Origin: Prevotella sp. | Lineage (GTDB): Bacteria; Bacteroidota; Bacteroidia; Bacteroidales; Bacteroidaceae | Reading direction: 5' to 3' | DNA length: 40,582 nucleotides | Assembly: GCA_022773825.1 (NCBI GenBank) | Contig: JALFOF010000022.1 | Span: 1 to 40,582 of the forward strand | Part shown: positions 14,478 to 23,502 of the stretch, piece after piece | Layout: each line of letters opens with the position of its first letter | Position numbering within the stretch: the first letter of the stretch is position 1 | Program-made: the position numbers and the translations under genes | Notes under the pieces: model-generated | Database searches by the model: none | Told to the model about the DNA's origin: nothing | What the model saw: the letters and a program-made list of their open reading frames with translations, nothing else

Positions 14478-15281
14478 TTAATAGCAGCACCCTTCAGCCA
14501 GGTCCCCGTCGGGCAGAACGGGAAACTTGGCGCGGAAACTGCGCAGCTGCTCAAGGTCTATATCGGCAGTTATGGCAGCGGCATCGTTGTCGGAAGCCTT
14601 GGCTATGTCCTTGCCGTAAGCATCGATTATAACTGTGCCACCGTCATAATGGCACTGTGGGTCATCGCCTATACGATTGACAGCCAGCACATAACATTGG
14701 TTCTCCAAGGCGCGTGCCCTCGTCAGGGTGTCCCATACGCGGCGACGACTGTCGGGCCAATTTGCCACGTAAATACAGCAGTCGTACAAGGGTTCCGCCA
14801 CTCCCTGCGGGGTATAGCGACGCATGACGTTACGCGAGAAGACGGGGAAGCGGAGGTCATAGCACACTTGCAGCATGAACCTCACACCGCGCCACTCCAC
14901 CGTGACGGTGCTTTCGCCCCTTGTGTAAGCCTTGTCTTCGCCACCGTAAGTAAACAGGTGGCGCTTGTCATAATGGCTGATGTCGCCTCCGGGCTTTACG
15001 AAATACATCCGGTTGCGGTAGTCTCCGCTGGCGGTCTGCACGCATACGGAGCCTGCCACCGCCGCATTGAGACTGTCAGCCATGTGCCGCATCCACTGCA
15101 CGGTGTTGCCTTCCGCTTGCTCTGCCACATCGTATGGCACTGAAGCGAAGCCCGTGGTGAACATCTCTGGCAGCACATAGAGGTCAGAACCCACCGCGCC
15201 GCGCATTAGGTGCTCCGCCCTCCGTAGGTTGACGGGAGCATTGCCCCACGCTATATCCATCTGTATGAGCGTTACTTTCAT
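14478..15281 (-). CDS. Omega-amidase, nitrilase superfamily (YafV/NIT2-like)
   Basis: This 267-residue protein has the nitrilase catalytic triad: E39 in VLPEMFTTGF, K106 in DKRHLF and C140 in QVCYDLRFPVF. The RARALENQCYVLAVNR block is also typical. The MFTTGF and YDLRFPVF forms are those of the omega-amidase branch (YafV, NIT2), which hydrolyses alpha-ketoglutaramate and alpha-ketosuccinamate, clearing toxic transamination by-products of glutamine and the methionine-salvage route. It is cytoplasmic and has no signal peptide. A hairpin ends about 20 nt before the start codon. No clear promoter box is visible, so expression may depend on a weak TTCGTTTG-like box or readthrough from serA. Confidence 0.87.
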   Translation of the reverse strand: MKVTLIQMDIAWGNAPVNLRRAEHLMRGAVGSDLYVLPEMFTTGFASVPYDVAEQAEGNTVQWMRHMADSLNAAVAGSVCVQTASGDYRNRMYFVKPGGDISHYDKRHLFTYGGEDKAYTRGESTVTVEWRGVRFMLQVCYDLRFPVFSRNVMRRYTPQGVAEPLYDCCIYVANWPDSRRRVWDTLTRARALENQCYVLAVNRIGDDPQCHYDGGTVIIDAYGKDIAKASDNDAAAITADIDLEQLRSFRAKFPVLPDGDLAEGCCY

Positions 15282-15289
15282 CTGATTTT

Positions 15290-15337
15290 ACAAACGAAAA
15301 GAAGAGGCATGGCGACGGGGGATCGCTATGTCTCTTC
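15290..15337 (-). terminator. Hairpin between serA and the omega-amidase gene
   Basis: GAAGAGGCATGGCGA (15301-15315) pairs with TCGCTATGTCTCTTC (15323-15337), 15 bp including two G-U pairs in plus-strand RNA. On the minus strand TTTTCGTTTG follows. It is a plausible serA terminator. The remaining stretch to 15503 holds a small GTGGC/GCCAC hairpin and nothing else recognised. Confidence 0.5.
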
Positions 15338-15503
15338 TTCATTATTATTTTCTTTGCATTGTATGTGCCATGCAAACCTCACCAGTTTCGTACCTCTCTG
15401 GTCCAAATGGGCGGCGTGGCAAGGCCACAAGGTGAATGTCATCGGCATATCATCGAGCCACCCTGCTACCTGAAACCTAAGTCGCCCAACCAGAAAAAAC
15501 GAT

Positions 15504-16424
15504 TTACTTGTTTACCTGGAACTTTGTTATACCGTCCTTGATGTAGCCCACTATCTGCTTTGCGGCAGCGATGCCAGCGTTGGTGTTAGCCTCCGCAGTC
15601 TGCGCACCCATCTTCTTCGGGGTTGAGAAGTAACGTCCCTCAAACTTCGCGAAGTCGGCATCAGCGTCTGGCTTGATGTCTGTGATGTACTTAAGGTCGG
15701 TACGTTCTGCCATCAGTTCCAAGAGTCCAGCCTCATCTATAACCTCCTTGCGAGCGGTGTTGATAAGGATAGCGTTCTTCTTCATCGTCTGGCAGAGTGC
15801 CTTGTTGATGGACTGCTTCGTCTCTGCCGTAGCGGGGATGTGGAGAGACACCACGTCGCACTCCTTGAAAAGGTCTGCCTGAGACGCCATTGCCTTGACG
15901 CCAGCAGCTTCTATCACGTCTGCGGGGCAGTAAGCGTCGTATGCGCATACGTCCATGCCGAAGCCCTTAGCTATGCGTGCCACGTTGCGACCTACGTTAC
16001 CGAATGCGAGGATGCCGAGCTTCTTGCCCATCAACTCGCTACCTGCCTTGCCGTTATAGAAATTGCGCACTGCATATACGAGAAGACCGAGCACGAGCTC
16101 TGCCACTGCGTTAGCGTTCTGACCTGGTGTGTTCATAACGACTACGTTGTGAGCTGTAGCTGCCGCTAAATCAACATTGTCGTAGCCTGCACCTGCGCGC
16201 ACCACGATTTTGAGGTTCTTGGCAGCATCGAGCACTTCCGCGTCAACCTTGTCGGAACGGATTATTATCGCGTCAACATCGGCAACGGCTGCGAGCAGCT
16301 GCGCCTTCTCTGTATATTTCTCAAGAAGTACGAGTTCAAAACCTGCGCCTTCTATGACTTCTTTGATGCCTGCCACCGCGGGAGCAGCGAAAGGCTTCTC
16401 TGTTGCTACTAATACTTTTGCCAT
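15504..16424 (-). CDS. serA: D-3-phosphoglycerate dehydrogenase, short Bacteroidales form
   Basis: The 306-residue protein oxidises 3-phosphoglycerate to 3-phosphohydroxypyruvate, the first committed step of serine synthesis, and lies directly after serC. The D-2-hydroxyacid dehydrogenase fold is clear: IIRSDKVDAEVL, VVRAGAGYDNVDL, NTPGQNANAVAELVLGLL and the nucleotide loop LGILAFGNVGRNVA, where alanine (A140) replaces the usual first glycine. Catalytic Arg R225 is present in INTARKE. The usual Glu block reads DIKPDAD, and the usual TPH reads STPKK (268-271), so the customary Glu and His are not apparent. There is no C-terminal ACT domain. From memory this variant is shared by other Bacteroidales SerA proteins, and the operon context supports the function. 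Confidence 0.9.
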   Translation of the reverse strand: MAKVLVATEKPFAAPAVAGIKEVIEGAGFELVLLEKYTEKAQLLAAVADVDAIIIRSDKVDAEVLDAAKNLKIVVRAGAGYDNVDLAAATAHNVVVMNTPGQNANAVAELVLGLLVYAVRNFYNGKAGSELMGKKLGILAFGNVGRNVARIAKGFGMDVCAYDAYCPADVIEAAGVKAMASQADLFKECDVVSLHIPATAETKQSINKALCQTMKKNAILINTARKEVIDEAGLLELMAERTDLKYITDIKPDADADFAKFEGRYFSTPKKMGAQTAEANTNAGIAAAKQIVGYIKDGITKFQVNK

Positions 16425-16445
16425 GATTTTATCTTTATTGTGGTA

Positions 16446-16526
16446 TTAGGTTTTTGGTTGTAGGTTGTAGGTCACTTCGCCTTATATTGTTAACGGCAGA
16501 CCTAAAACCTTCAACCAAAAACCTAA
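16446..16526. repeat. AACCT-type long inverted repeat, locus B, inside serC-serA
   Basis: TTAGGTTTTTGGTTG (16446-16460) pairs perfectly with CAACCAAAAACCTAA (16512-16526). The adjoining TAGGTTGTAGGTC (16461-16473) pairs with GACCTAAAACCTT (16499-16511) with few mismatches, giving a stem of about 28 bp. The GGTCACTTCGCC 12-mer (16471-16482) is shared with locus A. It would form a strong mRNA hairpin between serC and serA. Confidence 0.9.
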
Positions 16527-16536
16527 CACCTAAAAA

Positions 16537-17607
16537 TTAGTGTTTCGCCTCAAATTCCTTCATGCAGGCAACAAGTGCCTCGCAACCCTCAATGGTCTGC
16601 GCATTGTAGCATGAAGCACGGAAGCCACCTACTGAACGGTGTCCCTTGATGCCTACCATGCCGCGCTCCTTCATTGCGAAGTCAAGGAACTCCTGCTCCA
16701 ACTCCTTATACTCATCGTTCATAACGAAGCAAAGGTTCATCAGAGAACGGTCCTCAACATTTGCCGTACCCTTGAAGAGCTTGTTGCGGTCAATCTCACC
16801 ATATACTATGTCAGCACGCTGCTGGGCAAGCTTTGCCATTGCCTCAACACCGCCATTGCGCTTAATCCAACGGAGAGTCTCAAGGGCAGAGTAGATAGGA
16901 ACGACAGGAGGTGTGTTGAACATAGAGCCCTTATCAACGTGTGTACGATAGTCAAGCATGGTTGGTATCTGACGTGACACCTTGCCGAGGAGGTCGTTCT
17001 TCACGATAACGAAGGTAACACCTGCCATTGCAAGGTTCTTCTGAGCACCGCCATAAATCATGCCATACTTGCTGACATCAATCGGACGAGAGAAGATATC
17101 GGATGACATATCAGCTATTACTGGTACGGGTGAATCCAAATCCTTGCGTATCTCAGTACCATAGATTGTGTTATTGGAAGTGATATGGAAATAGTCTGCG
17201 TCAGCAGGTATGGTATAATCCTTTGGAATATAGGTGTATGTAGCTTCCGCTGAAGACGCCACCTCAACTACCTCACCAAACAGTTTAGCCTCTTTCATTG
17301 CCTTCTTGGCCCACACTCCAGTGTTAAGATAAGCGGCTTTCTTCTCAAGGAAGTTATAAGGAATCATGCAGAACTCAAGCGATGCGCCGCCACCGAGGAA
17401 CACTACCGAATAACCTTCTGGTATCTGGAGGAGTTCCTTGAACAAAGCTACAGCCTCATCTACAACTGGCTGAAAGTCTTTTGCGCGGTGACTGATTTCC
17501 ATCAGTGAGAGTCCTGAACCGTTAAAGTCAAGACATTGTGCGGCAGTCGCTTCAATAACTTCACGTGGGAGCATAGAAGGACCCGCATTAAAATTGTACT
17601 TCTTCAT
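16537..17607 (-). CDS. serC: Phosphoserine aminotransferase
   Basis: The 356-residue PLP enzyme transfers the amino group of glutamate to 3-phosphohydroxypyruvate in serine synthesis, and to a similar substrate in pyridoxine synthesis. Diagnostic motifs are [14 protein letters not shown] at the start, [20 protein letters not shown], the PLP lysine K190 in [12 protein letters not shown], and [14 protein letters not shown] near the end. It starts at 17607, with a clear promoter about 80 nt upstream. serA follows 112 nt downstream beyond the AACCT hairpin, so the pair forms a serine unit in which the second gene may be expressed at a different level. Confidence 0.97.
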   Translation of the reverse strand: MKKYNFNAGPSMLPREVIEATAAQCLDFNGSGLSLMEISHRAKDFQPVVDEAVALFKELLQIPEGYSVVFLGGGASLEFCMIPYNFLEKKAAYLNTGVWAKKAMKEAKLFGEVVEVASSAEATYTYIPKDYTIPADADYFHITSNNTIYGTEIRKDLDSPVPVIADMSSDIFSRPIDVSKYGMIYGGAQKNLAMAGVTFVIVKNDLLGKVSRQIPTMLDYRTHVDKGSMFNTPPVVPIYSALETLRWIKRNGGVEAMAKLAQQRADIVYGEIDRNKLFKGTANVEDRSLMNLCFVMNDEYKELEQEFLDFAMKERGMVGIKGHRSVGGFRASCYNAQTIEGCEALVACMKEFEAKH

Positions 17608-17688
17608 TGATTTATTGTTTAAAGTTTATTTTAGACATCTTTCGTTTATTAGCTGCATGGCAGATAATGTCTTTTCCACTTTGCGGAG

Positions 17689-17720
17689 CAAAGGTACTCA
17701 TTTTATTTGAATGTAGCAAA
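17689..17720 (-). promoter_or_regulatory. Promoter of serC-serA
   Basis: On the minus strand TTTG (17720-17717) is followed after exactly 20 nt by TACCTTTG (17696-17689). Both elements match the Bacteroidota consensus. The upstream edge touches the terminator of the menA unit. Confidence 0.8.
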
Positions 17721-17721
17721 C

Positions 17722-17756
17722 AAAAAGTGCACAAAATTGGAATTCTGTGCACTTTT
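17722..17756 (-). terminator. Intrinsic terminator after menA
   Basis: AAAAGTGCACA (17723-17733) pairs with TGTGCACTTTT (17746-17756), with a further AATT/AATT pairing inside. The minus-strand RNA ends the stem in ACUUUUUG. It lies 10 nt beyond the menA stop codon and closes the glmS-to-menA series. Confidence 0.8.
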
Positions 17757-17765
17757 ACCTGTTTT

Positions 17766-18692
17766 TTACGCTATAATGACAAGTAGAGATGTCATTACCC
17801 CGAATATAAATATGTTGCGGGCCGTCATTCCAAGAACTTTGTTAAGGGCTGAACCACACCCAATGGAACGCATTGTATGCCACGTAAAGAGATGAAGGAG
17901 GAGTGTGGGAAGCGACAGAACGAGACTCTGAACGGTAAGTCCAACACTGAGAACAATCAGCGTCTGGGCGACAGGGACTACCATTAGGTAAAGCAGTTCT
18001 CCGGCTTTTCTGCCGATTATGACTATGAGTGTCTTCTTGCCGACAGCCCTATCATTGTCAATGTCGCGGTAGTTGTTGATTAATAATAATGTATCAACAA
18101 CCAACCCGCAGGCTATTGCAAGCACCCATGGCATCTGTTCAAACGTCTGCTGCGCAGCTGGCACCATGACATAGTATGTGAAGCAGCATGGTATTATACC
18201 GAAGAATACTACAACAAGCAGGTCGCCCATGCCTCTACCGGCAAGTAGTGTGGTATATAGGAAGCAGAAAAGGAGGCATAATGCCCCTATGCCTACGAGC
18301 TCCCAACCACCGTAATGTATCAGCGGTAAGCCCGCTATGCAGGCAAGAATGGATGTGACAGCTATGGCACGACGCATGGCTGGCAACGTGACCCATCCTT
18401 GCTGGCACGCGCGGAGAGGTCCGAGTCGCATCTCATTGTCACCGCCTTTGACACAGTCGAAATAGTCATTGACAAAATTTGCGTCTATCTGCATGATGAA
18501 AGCGAACAGGAAACATAGTGCCATCGGCACGTAGTCGCATCCTTCTCCGCCAGTGGTGTGCCATGCGTATGCTGCTCCAAGCATTACAGGCACCGCGGCG
18601 GCAGCGAGAGTCTTTGGTCTCGATGCGAGAAACCATGCTATGAATGAATTGGTGACGACAGGTTGTGCCGCCATAGTGCCACTGCGTCTCAT
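17766..18692 (-). CDS. menA: 1,4-dihydroxy-2-naphthoate polyprenyltransferase
   Basis: This UbiA-family integral membrane enzyme attaches a polyprenyl chain to dihydroxynaphthoate in menaquinone synthesis. At 308 residues with about eight or nine hydrophobic helices it fits the family. The two Mg-diphosphate sites are visible: NDYFDCVKGGDN (N75, D76, D79) and NNYRDIDNDRAVGKKT (206-221, D210, D212). ASRPKTLAAAAVPVMLG and LGPLRA are typical of MenA rather than UbiA. Its ATG overlaps the stop codon of the HD gene (ATGA), indicating translational coupling; a second Met at residue 7 is possible. It is the last gene before a terminator. Confidence 0.93.
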   Translation of the reverse strand: MRRSGTMAAQPVVTNSFIAWFLASRPKTLAAAAVPVMLGAAYAWHTTGGEGCDYVPMALCFLFAFIMQIDANFVNDYFDCVKGGDNEMRLGPLRACQQGWVTLPAMRRAIAVTSILACIAGLPLIHYGGWELVGIGALCLLFCFLYTTLLAGRGMGDLLVVVFFGIIPCCFTYYVMVPAAQQTFEQMPWVLAIACGLVVDTLLLINNYRDIDNDRAVGKKTLIVIIGRKAGELLYLMVVPVAQTLIVLSVGLTVQSLVLSLPTLLLHLFTWHTMRSIGCGSALNKVLGMTARNIFIFGVMTSLLVIIA

Positions 18693-19330
18693 TTCGCTTC
18701 TTTGCTTAATGTCTGGTATATACGGTTGAACGTATCCTTCAACAGATCCTCATCGGCAATGATGGCGCGCAGCTCCTTAAGGTTACTTTCATTCTCGGAG
18801 CCAAGTATCCACAAGTGTATATAGCCGGAAGCGGAATACTTCTGGCTGATATGCTCGCGGAAACGTATCCACTGCTCCTCCATATCCTTCTCGGGATAAT
18901 GCTCCATGCCGAATTGCACGGTACGCCGGAACACTACCTCTGGCAAGAGGTCACGGTCGGCCTCGGCTACAATCTTACCATAAAGGGAGCGTGGGGCGCG
19001 TGAGGCAGAGGCCCTATGGTCCTCCACCGCCTGCGCCATCGTCTCTATCTGCTGGCGCGAAAACCACTTCTCGAGCCTTTTGTCGGCACGTAGTATCTTG
19101 CCGCCCGTGATGTGGTGTATGGCGCGCGGTCCCTCCAACCCGAGGTCATGGTACGCGGCAATGGCGTATGCCATGTTGGCATCTGCGCCCATCTTGCGTG
19201 CCAAAGCACCCGAAGACTTGATGACGTGCATCACGTGCTCCATGTTATGTGCCGCGTCAAATGCCGCATAACGTGGAAGAATGCTACGCTCAATGAACTC
19301 CATCAAGTCGAGGGAAACGCTGTATTCCAT
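18689..19330 (-). CDS. HD-domain phosphohydrolase, substrate unknown
   Basis: The protein has 213 residues. Metal-binding HD motifs are present: H32 in AAHNMEHVMHV, the H61-D62 pair in AAYHDLGL and a distal aspartate in IVAEADRDLL. The HHITGGKIL segment after the HD pair resembles general HD-family nucleotide or phosphate hydrolases rather than cyclic-di-GMP (HD-GYP) enzymes. The C-terminal third is helical and charged. It starts one base after the dapA stop region and overlaps menA by four bases, so it is firmly inside the operon. Nothing in the sequence ties it to lysine or quinone synthesis. Confidence 0.75.
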   Translation of the reverse strand: MEYSVSLDLMEFIERSILPRYAAFDAAHNMEHVMHVIKSSGALARKMGADANMAYAIAAYHDLGLEGPRAIHHITGGKILRADKRLEKWFSRQQIETMAQAVEDHRASASRAPRSLYGKIVAEADRDLLPEVVFRRTVQFGMEHYPEKDMEEQWIRFREHISQKYSASGYIHLWILGSENESNLKELRAIIADEDLLKDTFNRIYQTLSKEAK

Positions 19331-19331
19331 A

Positions 19332-20216
19332 CTAAAGTTTTAGGTCTTTGAGTACCTGTGCTATCTTCTGACGAGTGGTAAGGCGCGTTGGCACAAGGGG
19401 GAGGCGTAGAATATTCTTCAACAGCCCCATCTCATTCATCAGTGCTTTGACACCCGCTGGGTTACCATCGACGAAGAGAAGACCGTACAGGTCTGTGAAT
19501 TTGTGGTGTATTTTCTGTGCCGCACCGAACTCGCCACGGAACTCCAGACGTATCATACGTGAGAACTCCTTGGGCAATGCGTTGCCTATTACTGAGATAA
19601 CACCAACCGCCCCACATGCTATCATAGGGAACGTGAGGGAGTCATCGCCAGAGAGGACTTCAAAATCCGCGGGTTTATACTTTATTATCTCGTCAACCTG
19701 CTCTATAGAACCGCTTGCTTCCTTGATGGCGACAATATTGTCGCAGTCGGCAGCAAGGCGACAAGTAGTCTCAGGCTTGAGGTTGATGCCTGTACGCCCT
19801 GGCACATTGTACAGCACGATAGGTAGCTTCGTAGCCCCGGCTATCGCCTTGAAATGCTGGTAAAGCCCTTCTTGTGACGGTTTGTTGTAATAAGGGCAAA
19901 CGGAGAGTATGCCGTCGATGCCGCTGAAGTCGAAGGTCTTAAGCGTCTCAATGATAGCGGCAGTATTGTTGCCTCCGCAACCCATAAGGAGGGGGACACG
20001 CCCTGCTACCTGCTTTACAATGAACTGCTTGACTTCGTAATACTCCTTCGGCGAAAGGCAAGGTGTCTCGCCAGTGGTGGCAAGGATGCAGAGGAAGTCT
20101 GCTCCATTGTCCAACTGGTAAGCGATTATTGACGCCAGTGAATTATAATCCACTGTGCCATCCTCATTGAACGGCGTGACGAGGGCTATGCCAAGCCCGC
20201 GAAAAATGTTCTGCAT
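19332..20216 (-). CDS. dapA: 4-hydroxy-tetrahydrodipicolinate synthase
   Basis: The enzyme condenses pyruvate with aspartate semialdehyde at the entry to diaminopimelate and lysine synthesis. I use the ATG at 20216 (294 residues, GLGIALVTPFNEDG at the start), because the longer frame from 20255 would overlap carB and adds non-family residues. Motifs are ATTGETPCLS (pyruvate site, T47-T48), Y136 in LYNVPGRTG, and Schiff-base lysine K165 in IVAIKEASG. It sits 20 nt behind carB and one base before the HD gene. The carboxylate-binding arginine R141 is present. Confidence 0.95.
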   Translation of the reverse strand: MQNIFRGLGIALVTPFNEDGTVDYNSLASIIAYQLDNGADFLCILATTGETPCLSPKEYYEVKQFIVKQVAGRVPLLMGCGGNNTAAIIETLKTFDFSGIDGILSVCPYYNKPSQEGLYQHFKAIAGATKLPIVLYNVPGRTGINLKPETTCRLAADCDNIVAIKEASGSIEQVDEIIKYKPADFEVLSGDDSLTFPMIACGAVGVISVIGNALPKEFSRMIRLEFRGEFGAAQKIHHKFTDLYGLLFVDGNPAGVKALMNEMGLLKNILRLPLVPTRLTTRQKIAQVLKDLKL

Positions 20217-20236
20217 ATTGTATATATTGTTACTGT

Positions 20237-23200
20237 TTATTTGTAATCTTGCCAAGGCTTGATGGCGATTTCGTCAAGCGGCATAGTGCAGAAGGCGTTG
20301 ATAAAGGCAGACGCAAGACGCGAATTTGTTATCAACGGGATGTTGAGGTCTATGGCCGCACGGCGTATCTTGTAACCATTGTCCAACTCACGGACTGTAA
20401 GGTTCTTCGGAATATTTACCACCATGTCTATCTCTTTGTTATGGAGCATATCAAGAGCCTGTGGTGTCTTGCCTTCGTCCGATGGCCAAAAGACCTCCAC
20501 ACTCGGTATGCCGTTCTCTGTAAGGAACTTGTATGTTCCACCGGTAGCATACAACTGGTAGCCGTGTTTCACGAGCATCCTCGCTGCATCCATCATCTCT
20601 GCCTTCTGCTTTGTAGAGCCGGTGGAGAGCAATATGTTCTTCTTCGGAATGCGATGGCCAACAGACAGCATTGCCTTCAGCAACGCACAGGAAGTATCAT
20701 TGCCGATACAACCCACCTCACCCGTTGATGCCATATCCACGCCGAGCACAGGATCGGCCTTTTGCAGACGGTTGAAAGAGAACTGGCTCGCTTTGATGCC
20801 GACGTAATCAAGGTCGAAAAGGTTCTTGGAAGGCTTCTCAACTGGTACTCCGAGCATAATCTTCGTAGCGAGGTCGATGAGGTTCAGCTTCAGCACCTTG
20901 CTGACAAATGGGAATGAACGCGACGCACGGAGGTTACATTCTATGACGAGTATGTCGTTGTCACGCGCCATATACTGTATGTTGAAAGGTCCAGAGATGT
21001 GCAACTCCTTTGCTATCTGCTTTGAGATGCGCTTTATGCGGCGCACGGTTTCCACGTACAGCTTCTGCGGAGGGAACTGTATGGTAGCGTCACCTGAATG
21101 TACTCCTGCGAACTCGATATGCTCTGATATTGCGTAAGCCATGATTTCACCGTCCTTCGCCACCGCATCCATTTCTATTTCCTTTGCGTGTTCGATAAAC
21201 TGGCTCACCACTACGGGGTGGTCCTCGCTGACATTTGCCGCCAGTTGCAGGAATTTCTCCAATTCATCCCTATTTGAACAAACGTTCATTGCCGCGCCAG
21301 AGAGGACGTATGAAGGACGCACCAGCACAGGAAAACCTACCTTGTCAATAAACTTGTTTATGTCATCCATAGACGTTAACGCAGACCATTCGGGCTGGTT
21401 TATGCCATTTCTGGTAAGCATGGAAGAGAACTGCGCACGGTCTTCACAGTTATCAATGTCTTTTGCCGATGTACCAAGAATGGGAACGTTCTCCGCATCA
21501 AGACGCATAGCGAGGTTATTGGGTATCTGTCCGCCCGTAGAGACAATGACTCCATTAGGGTTCTCAAGGTCGAGGATATCCATTACACGCTCAAATGTCA
21601 GCTCGTCAAAGTACAAGCGGTCGCACATATCATAGTCTGTCGATACGGTCTCCGGGTTGTAGTTTATCATCACCGAGCGGTAACCCTGCTTGCGTATGGT
21701 GTTCAAAGCCTGCACACCGCACCAGTCGAACTCCACAGACGAGCCGATGCGGTATGCTCCTGAGCCGAGCACCACTATGGATTTCTTGTCATCGACGTAC
21801 TCTATGTCATGTGAAACACCTGCGTACGTAAGGTAAAGATAGTTGGTCTGCGCTGGATATTCGGCAGCGAGCGTATCAATTTGCTTCACCACTGGCAGCA
21901 CTCCCATGCGCTTTCTAAGAGCACGGACTGTAAGTATTGCCTTGTGCATGTTACCCAATTCTTTCTCCAGCCCCACGGCACGAGCCACCTGAAAGTCTGT
22001 GAAGCCATACACCTTTGCCTCGCGTAGCAATTCCTTCTCAAGCACATTAACCGACGTGCACTTGTCAAGTCTGTCGTCAATGTCAACGATATGCTGCAAC
22101 TTCTCAAGGAACCACTTGTCTATCTTTGTCATTTCGTGAATCTGGTTCACGTTATATATCTTGCGTTTCAAGGCTTTGGCTATAACGAAGATGCGTTTAT
22201 CTGTAGGTGCTTTCAGTGCGCTCTCTATGTCGTCTATCTCAAATTCCTTGTTCTCCACGAAGCCATGCATCCCCTGTCCTATCATGCGCAAGCCCTTCTG
22301 GATAGCTTCTTCAAAGTTACGACCTATGGCCATGACCTCTCCCACGGACTTCATTGAGGAGCCCAGTTCCTTGTCTACGCCGCGGAACTTGGAGAGATCC
22401 CAGCGCGGTATCTTGCAGACTACATAGTCAAGCGCTGGCTCGAAGAAGGCAGAAGTGGTCTTTGTCACAGAGTTCTTCAGTTCAAAGAGCCCGTAACCCA
22501 TACCCAATTTCGCCGCAACGAAAGCGAGAGGGTATCCTGTAGCCTTTGAGGCAAGGGCGGAAGAGCGTGACAGTCGCGCGTTAACCTCTATGACGCGGTA
22601 GTCCTCTGACTTAGGGTCGAAGGCATACTGCACATTGCACTCGCCCACTATTCCTATGTGTCGGATAATCTTTATCGCAAGGGCGCGGAGCTTATGGTAT
22701 TCAGAATTGGTCAGCGTCTGCGATGGTGCTATGACTATAGACTCACCCGTATGTATTCCGAGTGGGTCGAAGTTCTCCATGTTACACACTGTGATGCAAT
22801 TATCATAACGGTCGCGCACCACCTCATACTCTATCTCTTTCCATCCCTTCAGAGATTTCTCTACCAACACCTGCGGTGAGAACGAGAACGCTTTCTCCGC
22901 GAGTTGGTTCAGCTCTTCCTCATTATCGCAGAAGCCAGAGCCAAGTCCTCCGAGCGCATACGCCGCACGTATTATGACTGGATAGCCCAGCTTTGCCGCC
23001 GCGCTACGTGCCTCCTCTATGTTCTCGCACGCATGAGACTTGATGGTTTTGACATCTATCTCATCCAGTTTCTTAACGAAGAGCTCGCGGTCCTCCGTGT
23101 CCATAATAGCCTGAACAGGCGTACCAAGCACTTTTACATTATACTTTTCAAGCACGCCTGACTGGTAAAGCTCCACGCCACAGTTAAGCGCTGTCTGTCC

Positions 23201-23470
23201 TCCGAATGCGAGAAGTATGCCGTCTGGCTTCTCCTCCTGTATCACACGCTCAACGAAATATGGCTGAACAGGCAGGAAATAGATTTTGTCCGCTACGCCC
23301 TCTGAAGTCTGCACCGTAGCGATATTGGGGTTTATAAGCACTGTCTCCACTCCTTCCTCGCGCAATGCTTTCAGCGCCTGCGAGCCGGAATAGTCAAATT
23401 CGCCAGCTTCACCAATCTTCAGTGCACCGGAACCGAGAAGAAGTACTTTCTTTATATTTTCGTCTTTCAT
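20237..23470 (-). CDS. carB: Carbamoyl phosphate synthase large subunit
   Basis: The 1077-residue subunit makes carbamoyl phosphate from bicarbonate, ATP and ammonia delivered by CarA, for pyrimidine and arginine synthesis. Two tandem halves are obvious: VLLLGSGALKIGEAGEFDYSG opens the first and VVLGSGAYRIGSSVEFDWCG the second, each followed by an ATP-grasp domain (RAAYALGGLGSG; RPSYVLSGAAM) and a VIEVNARLSRSSA / VIECNLRASRSFPF metal-site block. The C-terminal 130 residues are the MGS-like allosteric domain (YATGGTYKFLTENGI, NKEIDMVVNIPK). Length is normal. It follows carA by 32 nt. Confidence 0.97.
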   Translation of the reverse strand: MKDENIKKVLLLGSGALKIGEAGEFDYSGSQALKALREEGVETVLINPNIATVQTSEGVADKIYFLPVQPYFVERVIQEEKPDGILLAFGGQTALNCGVELYQSGVLEKYNVKVLGTPVQAIMDTEDRELFVKKLDEIDVKTIKSHACENIEEARSAAAKLGYPVIIRAAYALGGLGSGFCDNEEELNQLAEKAFSFSPQVLVEKSLKGWKEIEYEVVRDRYDNCITVCNMENFDPLGIHTGESIVIAPSQTLTNSEYHKLRALAIKIIRHIGIVGECNVQYAFDPKSEDYRVIEVNARLSRSSALASKATGYPLAFVAAKLGMGYGLFELKNSVTKTTSAFFEPALDYVVCKIPRWDLSKFRGVDKELGSSMKSVGEVMAIGRNFEEAIQKGLRMIGQGMHGFVENKEFEIDDIESALKAPTDKRIFVIAKALKRKIYNVNQIHEMTKIDKWFLEKLQHIVDIDDRLDKCTSVNVLEKELLREAKVYGFTDFQVARAVGLEKELGNMHKAILTVRALRKRMGVLPVVKQIDTLAAEYPAQTNYLYLTYAGVSHDIEYVDDKKSIVVLGSGAYRIGSSVEFDWCGVQALNTIRKQGYRSVMINYNPETVSTDYDMCDRLYFDELTFERVMDILDLENPNGVIVSTGGQIPNNLAMRLDAENVPILGTSAKDIDNCEDRAQFSSMLTRNGINQPEWSALTSMDDINKFIDKVGFPVLVRPSYVLSGAAMNVCSNRDELEKFLQLAANVSEDHPVVVSQFIEHAKEIEMDAVAKDGEIMAYAISEHIEFAGVHSGDATIQFPPQKLYVETVRRIKRISKQIAKELHISGPFNIQYMARDNDILVIECNLRASRSFPFVSKVLKLNLIDLATKIMLGVPVEKPSKNLFDLDYVGIKASQFSFNRLQKADPVLGVDMASTGEVGCIGNDTSCALLKAMLSVGHRIPKKNILLSTGSTKQKAEMMDAARMLVKHGYQLYATGGTYKFLTENGIPSVEVFWPSDEGKTPQALDMLHNKEIDMVVNIPKNLTVRELDNGYKIRRAAIDLNIPLITNSRLASAFINAFCTMPLDEIAIKPWQDYK

Positions 23471-23502
23471 TGTAATTTCTTTTTACTAAATACTTAATAA
23501 CA

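Noticed and set aside
15282..15503. Possible riboswitch downstream of serA
   Set aside because: Only small GC hairpins are visible; no known aptamer consensus could be matched by eye, and the region is better explained as a terminator plus spacer.
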